From an uncultured bacterium (lineage in GTDB: Bacteria; Cyanobacteriota; Vampirovibrionia; Gastranaerophilales; Gastranaerophilaceae): DNA of 47,503 nucleotides. Positions 24,496 through 33,617 of this stretch are shown here, in pieces (position 1 is the first letter of the stretch; each line of letters starts with the position of its first letter). The DNA lies in assembly GCA_902774905.1 (NCBI GenBank), contig CACYKF010000007.1, positions 42,604 through 90,106 of the forward strand, written 5' to 3'. The position numbers and the translations under genes were made by a program. The notes under the pieces were generated by a model, which was not told the origin of the DNA, made no database searches, and worked only from the letters and a program-made list of their open reading frames with translations.

Positions 24496-27138
24496 ATGAC
24501 TACAACAATTCAGGATTTACCTACCGTTTACAATGCTAAAGAAACCGAAGAAAGTATTTATAAATTTTGGGAAGACAATGGATTTTTTAAAGCAGATGCT
24601 CACAGTCAAAAAGAACCTTATTCTATTGTAATACCACCTCCAAATGTAACAGGTGTATTACACATGGGACATGCATTAGACGAGACATTACAGGATATTC
24701 TTATTCGTTATCACAGAATGAGCGGTTTTGAGACACTTTGGGTCCCGGGAACCGATCATGCAGGGATTGCAACTCAAAATGTTGTTGAAAAACAATTAAG
24801 AGAACAAGGACTTTCAAGATATGATTTAGGTCGCGATAAGTTTTTAGAAAAAACTTGGGAATGGGCAAATGCACACAAATCAAGAATTTTAGATCAATGC
24901 AAACGGCTTGGTGCTTCTTTTGACAGAACAAGAGAAAGGTTTACTTTTGATAAAGGTTGTTCTGATGCTGTAAAAGAAGTATTCGTTCGCCTTTATGAAA
25001 AAGGACTGATTTATAAAGGTAAATATATCGTCAATTGGTGTCCTCGATGCCGCAGTGCAATTTCTGATGTAGAAACAGAATATGCAACAGAACAAGGACA
25101 TTTGTGGGAAATTTCTTACCCTTTAAAAAATGAATCAGGAGCAATAATTGTTGCAACAACAAGACCTGAAACAATTTTTGGGGATGTTGCAATCGCAGTT
25201 CACCCTGATGATAAAAAATATTCGGAATTAGTAGGCAAAACGGTTGTTGTTCCGCTCTCAGGCAGGGAAATTCCAATTATTGCAGATGAATATGTTGACA
25301 GAAATTTTGGGACAGGTGCGGTAAAAATTACTCCTGCTCATGACCCTAACGACTACGAAGTAGGCAAACGCCACGGCTTAAAACCGATTTGGGTTATTGA
25401 TGAAGAAGCAAAAATGATTGCATGCGGAGAAGTTCCACATAAATATCACGGACTTGACAGATATGAAGCAAGAAAAGCGATAATTGGTGATTTATCATAT
25501 CAAAATTTCTTGTTAAGAACAAAAGACCATGAACATAATGTCGGAAAATGTCAGCGCTGCGGAACTACTATTGAGCCGTTACTTTCGGAACAATGGTTTG
25601 TAAAAATGAAACCTTTAGCGCAAGAAGCAATTAAGGCAGTTCATGACGGCAGAATAAAATTTATACCTGAAAGATGGGAAAAGAATTATTTAGGCTGGAT
25701 GGAGAATATTAGAGATTGGTGTATTTCCCGTCAATTGTGGTGGGGACATCAAATTCCTGCATACCATAATAAAAAAACAGGCGAAATGATTGTTGCAAAA
25801 GAAAATCCGAATCCAGAACTTTGGGAACAGGAAACGGATGTTCTTGATACTTGGTTTTCATCGGGTTTGTGGCCGTTTAGTACGATGGGATGGCCTAATA
25901 CAGACAGTGATGATTTTAAAAAATTCTACCCGACAACAACTCTTGTAACAGGTTTTGATATTATTTTCTTCTGGGTTGCAAGAATGATTACGATGGGACT
26001 TGAATTTACCGGTAAAGCGCCGTTTTCTACCGTATATATTCACGGTTTAATCCGTGATGAAAAAGGTCAAAAGATGTCAAAATCAAAAGGTAACACAATA
26101 GATCCTGTCGTAATTATTGATAAATACGGGTGTGATGCTTTGAGGTTTACAATGACTTCGCTTTGCACTTATGGTGGTCAGGATATAAAAATAAGCGATG
26201 AACGCTTTGAATACGGCAGAAATTTTGCGAATAAAATCTGGAACGCATCAAGATTTGTACTGATGAATCTTGAAGGTGTTGATAACAATGAAATTGACTT
26301 TAATACCCTGACTATTGCTGATAAATGGATATTAGACAAATTAAACAGTGTCGCAAAAGAAGTCAATGAAGATATCAAAAATTACAGAATCGGTGAAACC
26401 GCACATGTTCTTTATGATTTCTTCTGGAATTCATATTGTGACTGGTATGTTGAAATTGCAAAAATTCAGTTGCAAAATTCTGAACTTAAACTTAATACTC
26501 AAAGAGTGTTAAGATATGTTCTTGATATGGCACTAAGACTTTTACATCCTATTATGCCACATATTACTGAAAAAGTATGGCAATTGATACCAAAATCTAC
26601 GGATATAAAGGCTATTATGCTTGCACCTTATCCTGTTTATGATGAATCATTAGCATACCCTAAAGAATCAAAGGAAATGGAACTTGTATTTGAAACAATT
26701 TCGTCATTGAGGAATGTCAGACAAAGTTTCAATATCCCGCTTTCATTAAACTTTGATATTGAAATTCATGCCTCTGCGGATGAAAAGCCGATATTCAAAG
26801 AAATTGAAAGTTATGTAAAGCGTATGGCAAAGGTTGAAAATATTACCTATGTTGATGGTGAAGTTAACGCTAAAAAATCTGCAAGTGCTGTTGTTTCGGC
26901 ATCAAAAATAGTTATTCCGCTTGAAAATCTTATTGATTTTGAACAGGAAATTGCACGCCAGAACAAAAAACTTGAAAAACTTTCAGGTGAAAGAAAATCC
27001 TTAGAAGGCAGAATAAATAATCCTAAATTTGTTTCTAATGCGCCGGCAGAACTTGTAGAGCAAACAAATGCGCGAATTGCAGAAATAAAAATGCAGGAAA
27101 ATTCTATAAATGAACTAATTTCTTCTTTAAAGGATTAA
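24496..27138 (+). CDS. valS: Valyl-tRNA synthetase
   Basis: 880 residues, normal length. Class I synthetase charging tRNA-Val. HIGH-type motif HMGH is at 56-59 in PPPNVTGVLHMGHAL, the CP1 editing domain (about 190-330) shows ATTRPETIFGD and GTGAVKITPAHDPND, and KMSKS at about 526-530 (GQKMSKSKGN) completes the active site. The C-terminus (about 815-880) is the ValRS coiled-coil arm, rich in Lys and Glu. AGAGGAAG precedes the ATG and a GATAAT-type extended -10 lies about 25-35 nt further upstream; there is no room for a T-box leader. It ends at a strong bidirectional terminator. Confidence 0.97.
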   Translation: MTTTIQDLPTVYNAKETEESIYKFWEDNGFFKADAHSQKEPYSIVIPPPNVTGVLHMGHALDETLQDILIRYHRMSGFETLWVPGTDHAGIATQNVVEKQLREQGLSRYDLGRDKFLEKTWEWANAHKSRILDQCKRLGASFDRTRERFTFDKGCSDAVKEVFVRLYEKGLIYKGKYIVNWCPRCRSAISDVETEYATEQGHLWEISYPLKNESGAIIVATTRPETIFGDVAIAVHPDDKKYSELVGKTVVVPLSGREIPIIADEYVDRNFGTGAVKITPAHDPNDYEVGKRHGLKPIWVIDEEAKMIACGEVPHKYHGLDRYEARKAIIGDLSYQNFLLRTKDHEHNVGKCQRCGTTIEPLLSEQWFVKMKPLAQEAIKAVHDGRIKFIPERWEKNYLGWMENIRDWCISRQLWWGHQIPAYHNKKTGEMIVAKENPNPELWEQETDVLDTWFSSGLWPFSTMGWPNTDSDDFKKFYPTTTLVTGFDIIFFWVARMITMGLEFTGKAPFSTVYIHGLIRDEKGQKMSKSKGNTIDPVVIIDKYGCDALRFTMTSLCTYGGQDIKISDERFEYGRNFANKIWNASRFVLMNLEGVDNNEIDFNTLTIADKWILDKLNSVAKEVNEDIKNYRIGETAHVLYDFFWNSYCDWYVEIAKIQLQNSELKLNTQRVLRYVLDMALRLLHPIMPHITEKVWQLIPKSTDIKAIMLAPYPVYDESLAYPKESKEMELVFETISSLRNVRQSFNIPLSLNFDIEIHASADEKPIFKEIESYVKRMAKVENITYVDGEVNAKKSASAVVSASKIVIPLENLIDFEQEIARQNKKLEKLSGERKSLEGRINNPKFVSNAPAELVEQTNARIAEIKMQENSINELISSLKD

Positions 27139-27160
27139 TTGTATCTGAGTTAAAGTAAAC

Positions 27161-27198
27161 ACAAAGAAAAACAGGCATTATTGCCTGTTTTTCTTTGT
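27161..27198. terminator. Bidirectional terminator between valS and the 711-residue gene
   Basis: A perfect 17-bp stem (27161-27177 with 27182-27198; core AACAGGCA/TGCCTGTT) closes a TTAT loop. A-rich and T-rich stem ends serve as U tracts in both directions. Confidence 0.9.
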
Positions 27199-27215
27199 AG
27201 TATTGATATTTAACT

Positions 27216-29351
27216 TTATCCGTTTTGGTCGAATTTCATTGTCCTTTCTATGTTTTTATTCATTACTCCCTTAATAACATCATATTCTGTTTGGAGGGCG
27301 GAATGCTCTGTATCAATATTTTTGAGCTGAAGGTCAAACATACTGTCTTTTTGTTTAATATCATTCATTGCTCTGTTATATTTTGCTTCTGCTTTTGAAA
27401 CCGCAGAAGAGTTATCTGTTTCTTCATAAATATTAGAACAAGATTTGTAGTCCATTGATACCCAGTTTTGAGAAAGGTCAACCTGTTCCATAGATACAAG
27501 CCCGCTTTCAAATGCGTATTCAAGCCATTCTTGTGATTTTGCAAGTCCGTTTTCTAAAACTTTGTATCCTTTTTGCATTCTGTTGAATAAGTTTGTCAGC
27601 CACTGCGCTTTTGCATCGGCATTCCCAACATTTGCAGGATCATTTTTATCAACCCATGCATATTTCGGCTCCCCGAGGACATCAAGCATCAAATCTGCCA
27701 TATATGATTCTAAAACGCTTTTCATATATGAGTTTACTCCGTTCCTTGTCAATCCTTTTACCTTTATCATCTCATTGTAATCAACAAGACAATTTGCTTC
27801 TGTAGGGATTGAAACTGAAACTCCATAAACTCCAAAACCTGCGATTGCATCATTATACCCTTGTAATGTCGGGTTACTTTGGTGTCCGTTGGCATAATCA
27901 TAGTAGTTAAATGCACCTTCGGTATCAAGTACATATTGAAGATATTGCTCTGTTAATTGTTTGTATACTGATTCTTTTGTTGAATTCGCTCCAATAGAAA
28001 CTTTACATACATAATAATCTTTTTCATGACTTGGGTCATCTTCATATATATTTACATATCTGTACTGAACCTCACCGCCGTTAACATTTGCATAAATTTG
28101 ATCAATAACAGATGCTGTAACAGACGGATTATTTATAAAATTATATTCTGTAACCGAACTTACATTTGGTAGTATCATAGAAGAATCACTTGAAGTGATT
28201 TCGTTATGTTTACCAATAATTTTTTGGTAATCATATTCTTTTAATATTGTAGTTCCGTCTGTATCATATATAATACGGTGTTCAGGTTCACTCAAAACAT
28301 CTGCATTAAATGAAATTGTAAATGTTGGAGAACCACCAAAAGTATAAGAGTTTCCTTTGTTATAAGTTTGCGTATTGCCGTTATAATCAATATAAGTTCC
28401 GGTTGAAGTTGTTGGAGTCTTAGGAATTTTAGTTTCTTCAGATGACAAACCTGCATATCCCGGACGAACTGAACTATCTGTCAATGAACTTACTTTTTTA
28501 CGAAGTAATACTTCGTATGTTTTATTCAGATAGTTTTTACCGGTCGGGTTATTACCTGTAAGGTAGTTCAATGCAAACTTTGCTCCGCCATCTTCTGAGT
28601 CAGAAATTATACCACTATTTGCTGATAAATTACCGGCAAGCAGTTCTCTTTTTACAGTTGCAGCATCCGGTAACTTTGCTATTGCGTTTGAAACATTTTC
28701 TTCGTTTATGTCACTGTTTGTGTTGTCTAAAATTTCCTGACGTAATTCAGGCGCAGCATTTTTGTATAAAGAAAGCACTTCAGTATAGTAATTTTGTGCA
28801 GCCTGTTCATAGTTTAGTCTTTCAATCGAAGCGTCTTCACTTAAAGAATTGAGATAAAGTTGTTTCAAATCTTCATTTGACATTCCGCTAAACAAATTTC
28901 CAAGATACTGGTATGACCCCGTACCATAAAAATCCTGAATTTTCTTTGTTAAATTACCGCTTGTTTCATCAAAGAATGTTGTTTCCCATTCAAGACCATG
29001 TGCTTTCAAAAATCCTTCAAGATTATTACTTGTATTTTTAAATATTGCGGCATCTTCTTCGCTTACCATAATCATTCCGGCAGAATTTACAATGCCGTAT
29101 TGAGTGTTATATTGACTGTATTGAGTTAATGCGTTAAATGTCAATGCCTGCTTTTGTGCTAAACCGTCTGTTCCTACATTAGAAAACATCATTTGGGCAT
29201 TATTTAAAGCAGAAACATATTCATCGCTTGCCTGCGCACTTTGAGTTGCAAGGCGCATTTTAGCGTTGTTAATGGTCTGCGAGCGCAGTTCATTGTCTGC
29301 GAGTCTTGCAGTTATGGTCAGTAATCTTGCTTGTGATGCTGCCAATCCCAT
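27216..29351 (-). CDS. Unknown large protein with MGLAASQARLL N-terminus
   Basis: 711 residues, family not assigned. There is no Sec signal. The N-terminal 120 residues are helical and Ala/Gln/Asn-rich (MGLAASQARLLTITARLADN, then NNAKMRLATQSAQASDEYVSAL), a style I associate with uncharacterised proteins of gut Melainabacteria and some anaerobes. The middle is Asn/Ser/Tyr-rich and low in hydrophobic segments, like an extracellular protein. Near residues 575-600 (AWVDKNDPANVGNADAKAQWLTNLFNRM) and at the C-terminus (about 655-711) it becomes helical again, ending in a likely coiled coil. AAAGGA lies about 10 nt before the ATG. It could be a secreted or filament-associated protein exported without a classical signal; this is inference. 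Confidence 0.5.
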   Translation of the reverse strand: MGLAASQARLLTITARLADNELRSQTINNAKMRLATQSAQASDEYVSALNNAQMMFSNVGTDGLAQKQALTFNALTQYSQYNTQYGIVNSAGMIMVSEEDAAIFKNTSNNLEGFLKAHGLEWETTFFDETSGNLTKKIQDFYGTGSYQYLGNLFSGMSNEDLKQLYLNSLSEDASIERLNYEQAAQNYYTEVLSLYKNAAPELRQEILDNTNSDINEENVSNAIAKLPDAATVKRELLAGNLSANSGIISDSEDGGAKFALNYLTGNNPTGKNYLNKTYEVLLRKKVSSLTDSSVRPGYAGLSSEETKIPKTPTTSTGTYIDYNGNTQTYNKGNSYTFGGSPTFTISFNADVLSEPEHRIIYDTDGTTILKEYDYQKIIGKHNEITSSDSSMILPNVSSVTEYNFINNPSVTASVIDQIYANVNGGEVQYRYVNIYEDDPSHEKDYYVCKVSIGANSTKESVYKQLTEQYLQYVLDTEGAFNYYDYANGHQSNPTLQGYNDAIAGFGVYGVSVSIPTEANCLVDYNEMIKVKGLTRNGVNSYMKSVLESYMADLMLDVLGEPKYAWVDKNDPANVGNADAKAQWLTNLFNRMQKGYKVLENGLAKSQEWLEYAFESGLVSMEQVDLSQNWVSMDYKSCSNIYEETDNSSAVSKAEAKYNRAMNDIKQKDSMFDLQLKNIDTEHSALQTEYDVIKGVMNKNIERTMKFDQNG

Positions 29352-29522
29352 TTTAATACAGTCCTTTCAATTTTCCTTATAGTTTTATTATTCTTTTTGT
29401 CGGCTATATTTACTGAAATCTTTAATATTTTATATCTTTTGTTAATATTTTGTTACAATTAATAGTTAATTTTGTATCAGTTGAATGATGACAAATTTTG
29501 TTATCTCATTAAAAATATCTAT

Positions 29523-30002
29523 ATGAAGAAAATATTTATACTATTTTTCTTATTATTTTTTGGTTTTTGTAATACCATGGCGCAGCAACCTACACTGTTA
29601 ACCGGCTCTGTTACAATGGTCCCAAAGTCTTTTTACGGGACATGGAGAGTTACATCACAAAGAGTTGATAAAAATTCTGATATTTTTAAGGAAAAAAGTT
29701 TGGATATGTGGAACTTATCATGCACAGGCAGCGTCATAACTTTATATAACATGTTTAATGGTGCAAAAGCAGAAATTAATGTTGAGGATTCTGATCAAAG
29801 GCATGTTATTTTTACCAAAAACGGGAATTACGGTAAGAAAAAACTGACAGATAAAGCCGATATATATATTGATGGCGATTATTTTGAAGGTTACGATTAC
29901 ATTAGAATAGATACTTATGTTGGTGGTAAAATAGTAAAAACCGAATCCGCAAAGTATAAAATTAAAGGAGAAAAAATCGGAGGCGGTATAGTACAAGATT
30001 AG
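29523..30002 (+). CDS. Small secreted or periplasmic unknown protein
   Basis: 159 residues from the ATG at 29523; the open frame starts 17 codons earlier, but only this start gives a proper Sec signal, MKKIFILFFLLFFGFCNTMA, with cleavage expected before QQP. The Cys in FGFC lacks a good lipobox. The mature part of about 139 residues is beta-rich: FYGTWRVTSQRV near its start, then alternating polar strands (SLDMWNLSCTGSVITLYN, DIYIDGDYFEGYDYIRIDTY), suggestive of a small lipocalin-like or beta-sandwich domain, though I recognise no family. There is no clear ribosome binding site. It lies 21 nt upstream of trxB and is probably co-transcribed; an envelope redox role is possible but unsupported by motifs. 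Confidence 0.55.
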   Translation: MKKIFILFFLLFFGFCNTMAQQPTLLTGSVTMVPKSFYGTWRVTSQRVDKNSDIFKEKSLDMWNLSCTGSVITLYNMFNGAKAEINVEDSDQRHVIFTKNGNYGKKKLTDKADIYIDGDYFEGYDYIRIDTYVGGKIVKTESAKYKIKGEKIGGGIVQD

Positions 30003-30023
30003 GGGAAGTGAGGATTATACATA

Positions 30024-30962
30024 ATGGAAACTTATGATTTTGATGTAGTAATTTTAGGGGGCGGTCCTGCGGGTTTTAGTGCCGCATTATACAGTGCAAG
30101 AGGGGCTGCAAGTACTGCAATAATTGATGTGAGCATGTTAGGCGGCCAGCCGTCAAATTATCTTGAACTTGAAAATTATCCGGGAATGAAAAAAATTGGC
30201 GGATTTGATTTGATGGAAAAATTTGAAGAACATGCCGATATGTTTGGGGTTCAAAAATTTCCTATGCAGGAAATTGAATCAGTTGATTTAGTTTCAAATC
30301 CAAAAGTTATAACAACAAAAGAAGGTATTTTCAAAGCAAAATCAGTTATTATTGCAACAGGTGCAAAACCAATGAAACTTGGAGTTAAAGGTGAAGTTGA
30401 ATACATTGGCAGAGGGGTTAGTTACTGTGCGGTTTGTGACGGTTCGTTTTATCAGGACAAAGTTGTCGCAGTTGTCGGAGGAGGAAATTCTGCAGTTGAA
30501 GAAGCAATGTATTTAACAAAATTTGCGTCAAAAGTTTATATTATCCACCGCAGAAACGAACTTCGTGCGGATAAAATTATTCAGGAAAGAGCATTCAAAA
30601 ACGATAAAATTGAATTTGTCTGGGATAGCGTAGTAGAAGAAGTTTGCGGAGAAGATTTGGTTACTCACCTTGTTATTAAAAATGTAAAAACAAATAATGT
30701 TACAAATTTAAAAACTGACGGCGTATTCCCATATATCGGAATGTTACCAAATGTAGACAATATTAACGGGCAAATTGAACAGGATGCAAGAGGATTTATC
30801 TTGACTGACGAAACAATGAAAACATCTTTAGAGGGTGTTTATGCCGTCGGTGATGTCCGTAATACTCCATTAAGACAGGTTATTACTGCGGCATCTGACG
30901 GCGCTGTCGGGGCGGTTTATGCCACAAAATATGTTCAGGCACTAAAAGAAGTTGCCGTCTAA
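30024..30962 (+). CDS. trxB: Thioredoxin-disulfide reductase
   Basis: 312 residues, normal length. TrxB uses NADPH and FAD to reduce thioredoxin. The FAD site GGGPAGFSAA is at 12-21, the redox-active pair C135/C138 lies in CAVCDG, the NADPH site GGGNSAVEEA is followed by HRRNELRADK (the HRRxxxR pattern that reads the 2'-phosphate of NADPH), and the second FAD motif AVGDVRNTPLRQVITAASDGA is near the C-terminus. GAGG lies about 10 nt before the ATG. It is the second gene after the small secreted protein. No thioredoxin gene is in the window. Confidence 0.95.
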   Translation: METYDFDVVILGGGPAGFSAALYSARGAASTAIIDVSMLGGQPSNYLELENYPGMKKIGGFDLMEKFEEHADMFGVQKFPMQEIESVDLVSNPKVITTKEGIFKAKSVIIATGAKPMKLGVKGEVEYIGRGVSYCAVCDGSFYQDKVVAVVGGGNSAVEEAMYLTKFASKVYIIHRRNELRADKIIQERAFKNDKIEFVWDSVVEEVCGEDLVTHLVIKNVKTNNVTNLKTDGVFPYIGMLPNVDNINGQIEQDARGFILTDETMKTSLEGVYAVGDVRNTPLRQVITAASDGAVGAVYATKYVQALKEVAV

Positions 30963-30994
30963 AATAATAACGCGGGTAATAAAACTACCTTTAA

Positions 30995-31079
30995 GTGAAT
31001 AGTGTTTTAAGTGGGTTGTGATACGGATTTAAAGGTTGCAAAATGTGCGAAGCACCGATAAGGACTATTCACAATTCAC
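30995..31079. repeat. Inverted GTGAATAGT / ACTATTCAC repeat between trxB and nusB
   Basis: Arms GTGAATAGT (30995-31003) and ACTATTCAC (31064-31072) are perfect 9-bp complements about 60 nt apart; the right arm continues into AATTCAC and contains the 12-mer shared with 16356-16367. No T run follows, so it is not an obvious terminator. Confidence 0.35.
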
Positions 31080-31092
31080 TTTTTGCTATTTA

Positions 31093-31752
31093 CTATTTAA
31101 TCCCGTTATCAACAATGACTTTTGCTAAAATTCCGTTGACAAATGATGCAGAATCGTCTGTTGAATATTTTTTGGCAAGTTCAACTGCTTCATCTACAAC
31201 AACTTTCATTGGAGATTCTTTTATAAATAAAAGTTCACAAATTGAAATACGCAAAATGTCTTTGTCCATTTTGACTAATCTGTCAAAATCCCAGCCTTTT
31301 GCATATTCTCTGATAATTTGATCAATTTTGTCACTGTTATCTCTGTAGGTTTGTGCAATTTTTACCGCAAAATCTTTAACTTCCGGCTGTGAATCAAGTG
31401 CGGTAAATTCAGCAATCTCAAGTCCTAAAATGGCTTTTTCCGCAACATCAATCATTGAGTCAATTTTTTCAACCATTTCAGATGTCATTACCATCGGAAC
31501 TGCAATGTTTGATGCACCCATTGGTCTGTTAAGATTAGTATCGTGTTCTGCTTCGTAGTCTTCAATTCTGTTTTTCATATCAATAAGTGCGCCTAAAGAT
31601 GTTTTCAATTCTTCATTTGAACTGCTTATTAAAAGTCTTATTGATTTAATTATAATGTCATCCATATTTTCTTTTGTGTAATTTGAAATTTTTTCATCAA
31701 ACTGTGAAAATAATATGAACGCTAATTCTCTTGCTGCTCTGCGGGCTTGCAT
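31093..31752 (-). CDS. nusB: Transcription antitermination factor NusB
   Basis: 219 residues, clearly longer than the usual 130-165. NusB with NusE (S10) binds boxA RNA and promotes rRNA antitermination. The N-terminal start RRAARELAFILFSQFDEK (4-21) and the C-terminal core WDFDRLVKMDKDILRISICELLF with VVVDEAVELAKKYSTDDSASFVNGIL are both diagnostic. Between them about 70 extra residues (roughly 30-100) replace the short loop of typical NusB; they are polar with a helical pattern and an isolated Asn/Pro/Met-rich turn. The last residues overlap no other gene. The upstream region carries a degenerate REP-like repeat. Function is confident; the insert is unexplained. Confidence 0.88.
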   Translation of the reverse strand: MQARRAARELAFILFSQFDEKISNYTKENMDDIIIKSIRLLISSSNEELKTSLGALIDMKNRIEDYEAEHDTNLNRPMGASNIAVPMVMTSEMVEKIDSMIDVAEKAILGLEIAEFTALDSQPEVKDFAVKIAQTYRDNSDKIDQIIREYAKGWDFDRLVKMDKDILRISICELLFIKESPMKVVVDEAVELAKKYSTDDSASFVNGILAKVIVDNGIK

Positions 31753-31773
31753 AATTTATACCTCTTTCTGTAT

Positions 31774-31816
31774 TGTCTGAAATTGCGAACCATATCAGGC
31801 GTGACAATCCAGCCTT
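31774..31816. repeat. Degenerate copy of the 46-kb REP-like repeat
   Basis: TGTC, then ATTGCGA, then AGGCGTGACAATCCAGCC occur in the same order and spacing as in the first, most divergent unit of the array (46174-46214). A single dispersed, decayed copy between nusB and the radical SAM gene. Confidence 0.55.
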
Positions 31817-31902
31817 TCATTATATATACTAAATCTTATCATAAACAAAATAAACTTTAAACTTTCATGTTATAATTATTTTGCAAATTTTGGAGTCATA
31901 AT

Positions 31903-33441
31903 TTGAATAATCCGTCTGAAAAATTTTTATACGAGCGAAATATAAATAAAAATTACGATTTTAATATGTGGTTTGTTTTCCCCGGCCCTGAGTCGTTTGC
32001 ACTGTCATCATTGGGATATTTGTGGCTTTATCGTGCAATTGATATGATGAACGATGTTAATATTGAACGGGTTTATTCGGATTCAAAAACCACACAAATT
32101 ATGCGGGATAAGGTTGATTTAATCGGCTTTTCTTTCACTTTTGATATGGATTTTATTCATATATTATCATTTCTTGATAAAAATAAATTCCCGTTCAAAT
32201 CATCTGACAGAAGCGAAGATATACCTTTAATTTTTGCCGGTGGTCCTGTTGTTACATCAAACCCTGAACCGTATAAAAATATTTTTGATTTTTTGGTAAT
32301 TGGAGATGGTGAAGATATAAATCTTGATGTTGTCAGATTTTGCGTTGAAAATAAAAAACTCACAAAATCGCAAAAACTTGAACAACTTTCAAAGATTAAC
32401 GGCATATATGTTCCCAAAATAAATGATAAGGTTGTTAAAGCAACAAAAACGCTTTCTGAATGTATTTATACTCCGATAATCAGTGAAAATGCGTTTTTCA
32501 AAAATACATTTATACTCGAAGTCGAAAGAGGATGCGCAAATCGGTGCGGTTTTTGTCTTGCATCATATATGAATATGCCGATTCGCTTTGTTGATTATGA
32601 AAAAATTATTGAAACCATAGATTTAGGGCTCAAATATACAAACAAAATTGCCCTGTTAGGCGCACAAATCACTGCACATCCTGATTTTAATAAAATTTGC
32701 ACTTATGTCGGAGAAAAAATTAAAAATGGTGAAAAAATTGAAATGGGAATTTCATCTTTAAGAGTGGATTCATTCACACCTGAAATAGTCCAAACTCTTG
32801 TTGATGCGGGACAAAAGAACCTTACTCTCGCAATTGAAGCAGGGAGCGAAAGGTTAAGACGGGTAATAAATAAACACTTAACGGAAGAACAAATATTTAA
32901 AGCAGTTGAGGTTGCAAAAAATTGCGGACTTAAAGGAATAAAATTTTACGGAATGATAGGTCTGCCGACTGAAACATGGGAAGATATTGAAGAACTTGTA
33001 AATTTATCAAAACGAATTAAGGAAAAGTTTAAAGGTTTTAACATTTCGTTTGGCTTTTCAACATTTGTACCAAAGGCAAATACTCCGTTTCAGTGGTTTG
33101 GCAGAGAGGATGAAAAAACACTTGAGAAAAAATCCGATTATTTGCGCAAAGAGTTGCATAAACTTGGAATTCAGGCGCTAATATCAAGCGCAAAATGGGA
33201 TTATTGGCAGGCTTTGCTTTCGAGAGGAGATGAGAATTTAACAGATTTTATAATTGAAGTTTACAGACAGGGCGGAAAACTCGGCGCATTCAAAAAAAGT
33301 GCTAAAAATTTGAAAATTGATACAGATTATTATGTTACCCAAAATTATGACTATGACAAGATTTTGCCGTGGGATTTTATTGAAACAAAACCGGGTAAAG
33401 AGTTTTTAATAAAAGAGTGCGAACGACTTATTAATCTTTAA
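31903..33441 (+). CDS. Radical SAM protein with N-terminal B12-binding-like domain
   Basis: 512 residues. The start is TTG, supported by GGAG 7 nt upstream; no ATG fits as well. The N-terminal 200 residues resemble a cobalamin-binding Rossmann domain (VDLIGFSFTFDMDFIHIL, then FAGGPVVTSNPEPY, FLVIGDGE), seen in TIGR03960-like and other B12-dependent radical SAM proteins, but I see no clear D-x-H-x-x-G motif. The radical SAM cluster motif C-N-R-C-G-F-C (RGCANRCGFCLASY, about 207-220) binds the [4Fe-4S] cluster; SAM-binding elements LLGAQITAHPDF, LTLAIEAGSERLRRVINK and KFYGMIGLPTETWEDI follow. The substrate is unknown; tRNA, rRNA or small-molecule modification are all possible. Monocistronic. 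Confidence 0.75.
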   Translation: MNNPSEKFLYERNINKNYDFNMWFVFPGPESFALSSLGYLWLYRAIDMMNDVNIERVYSDSKTTQIMRDKVDLIGFSFTFDMDFIHILSFLDKNKFPFKSSDRSEDIPLIFAGGPVVTSNPEPYKNIFDFLVIGDGEDINLDVVRFCVENKKLTKSQKLEQLSKINGIYVPKINDKVVKATKTLSECIYTPIISENAFFKNTFILEVERGCANRCGFCLASYMNMPIRFVDYEKIIETIDLGLKYTNKIALLGAQITAHPDFNKICTYVGEKIKNGEKIEMGISSLRVDSFTPEIVQTLVDAGQKNLTLAIEAGSERLRRVINKHLTEEQIFKAVEVAKNCGLKGIKFYGMIGLPTETWEDIEELVNLSKRIKEKFKGFNISFGFSTFVPKANTPFQWFGREDEKTLEKKSDYLRKELHKLGIQALISSAKWDYWQALLSRGDENLTDFIIEVYRQGGKLGAFKKSAKNLKIDTDYYVTQNYDYDKILPWDFIETKPGKEFLIKECERLINL

Positions 33442-33507
33442 CAAAGTAGCAAAAAATTTTAATTTTGTGTTTTATAATCTTATGGTCAGGATATCGTAAA
33501 GATATAT

Positions 33508-33537
33508 GAAATTTGTATATACTAATTTACAAATTTC
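33508..33537. other. Inverted repeat, possible weak terminator
   Basis: GAAATTTGTA and TACAAATTTC are perfect 10-bp arms around a 10-nt loop, 67 nt beyond the radical SAM gene. No T run follows, so termination is uncertain. Confidence 0.35.
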
Positions 33538-33545
33538 AAGACGAC

Positions 33546-33554
33546 TGATATAAT
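33546..33554 (+). promoter_or_regulatory. TG-extended -10 promoter of the 250-residue gene
   Basis: TG-A-TATAAT matches the extended -10 consensus. It predicts a 5' leader of about 57 nt that contains the hairpin at 33566-33591. Confidence 0.55.
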
Positions 33555-33565
33555 CTATAGTTGTT

Positions 33566-33591
33566 ATTCTGAGGACTTCAATCCGAAGAAT
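33566..33591 (+). repeat. REP-like hairpin with tandem GA mismatches in a 5' leader
   Basis: ATTCT-GA-GGA, loop CTTCAA, TCC-GA-AGAAT: two perfectly paired blocks separated by symmetric GA/GA positions, typical of sheared tandem G-A pairs in RNA. Sequences of this kind (ATTCTGAG...CGAAGAAT) occur as dispersed repeats in many genomes. It lies between promoter and ribosome binding site of the gene at 33618. Confidence 0.5.
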
Positions 33592-33617
33592 ATAAAAGAA
33601 TAAAAGGGGTTAAAAAG

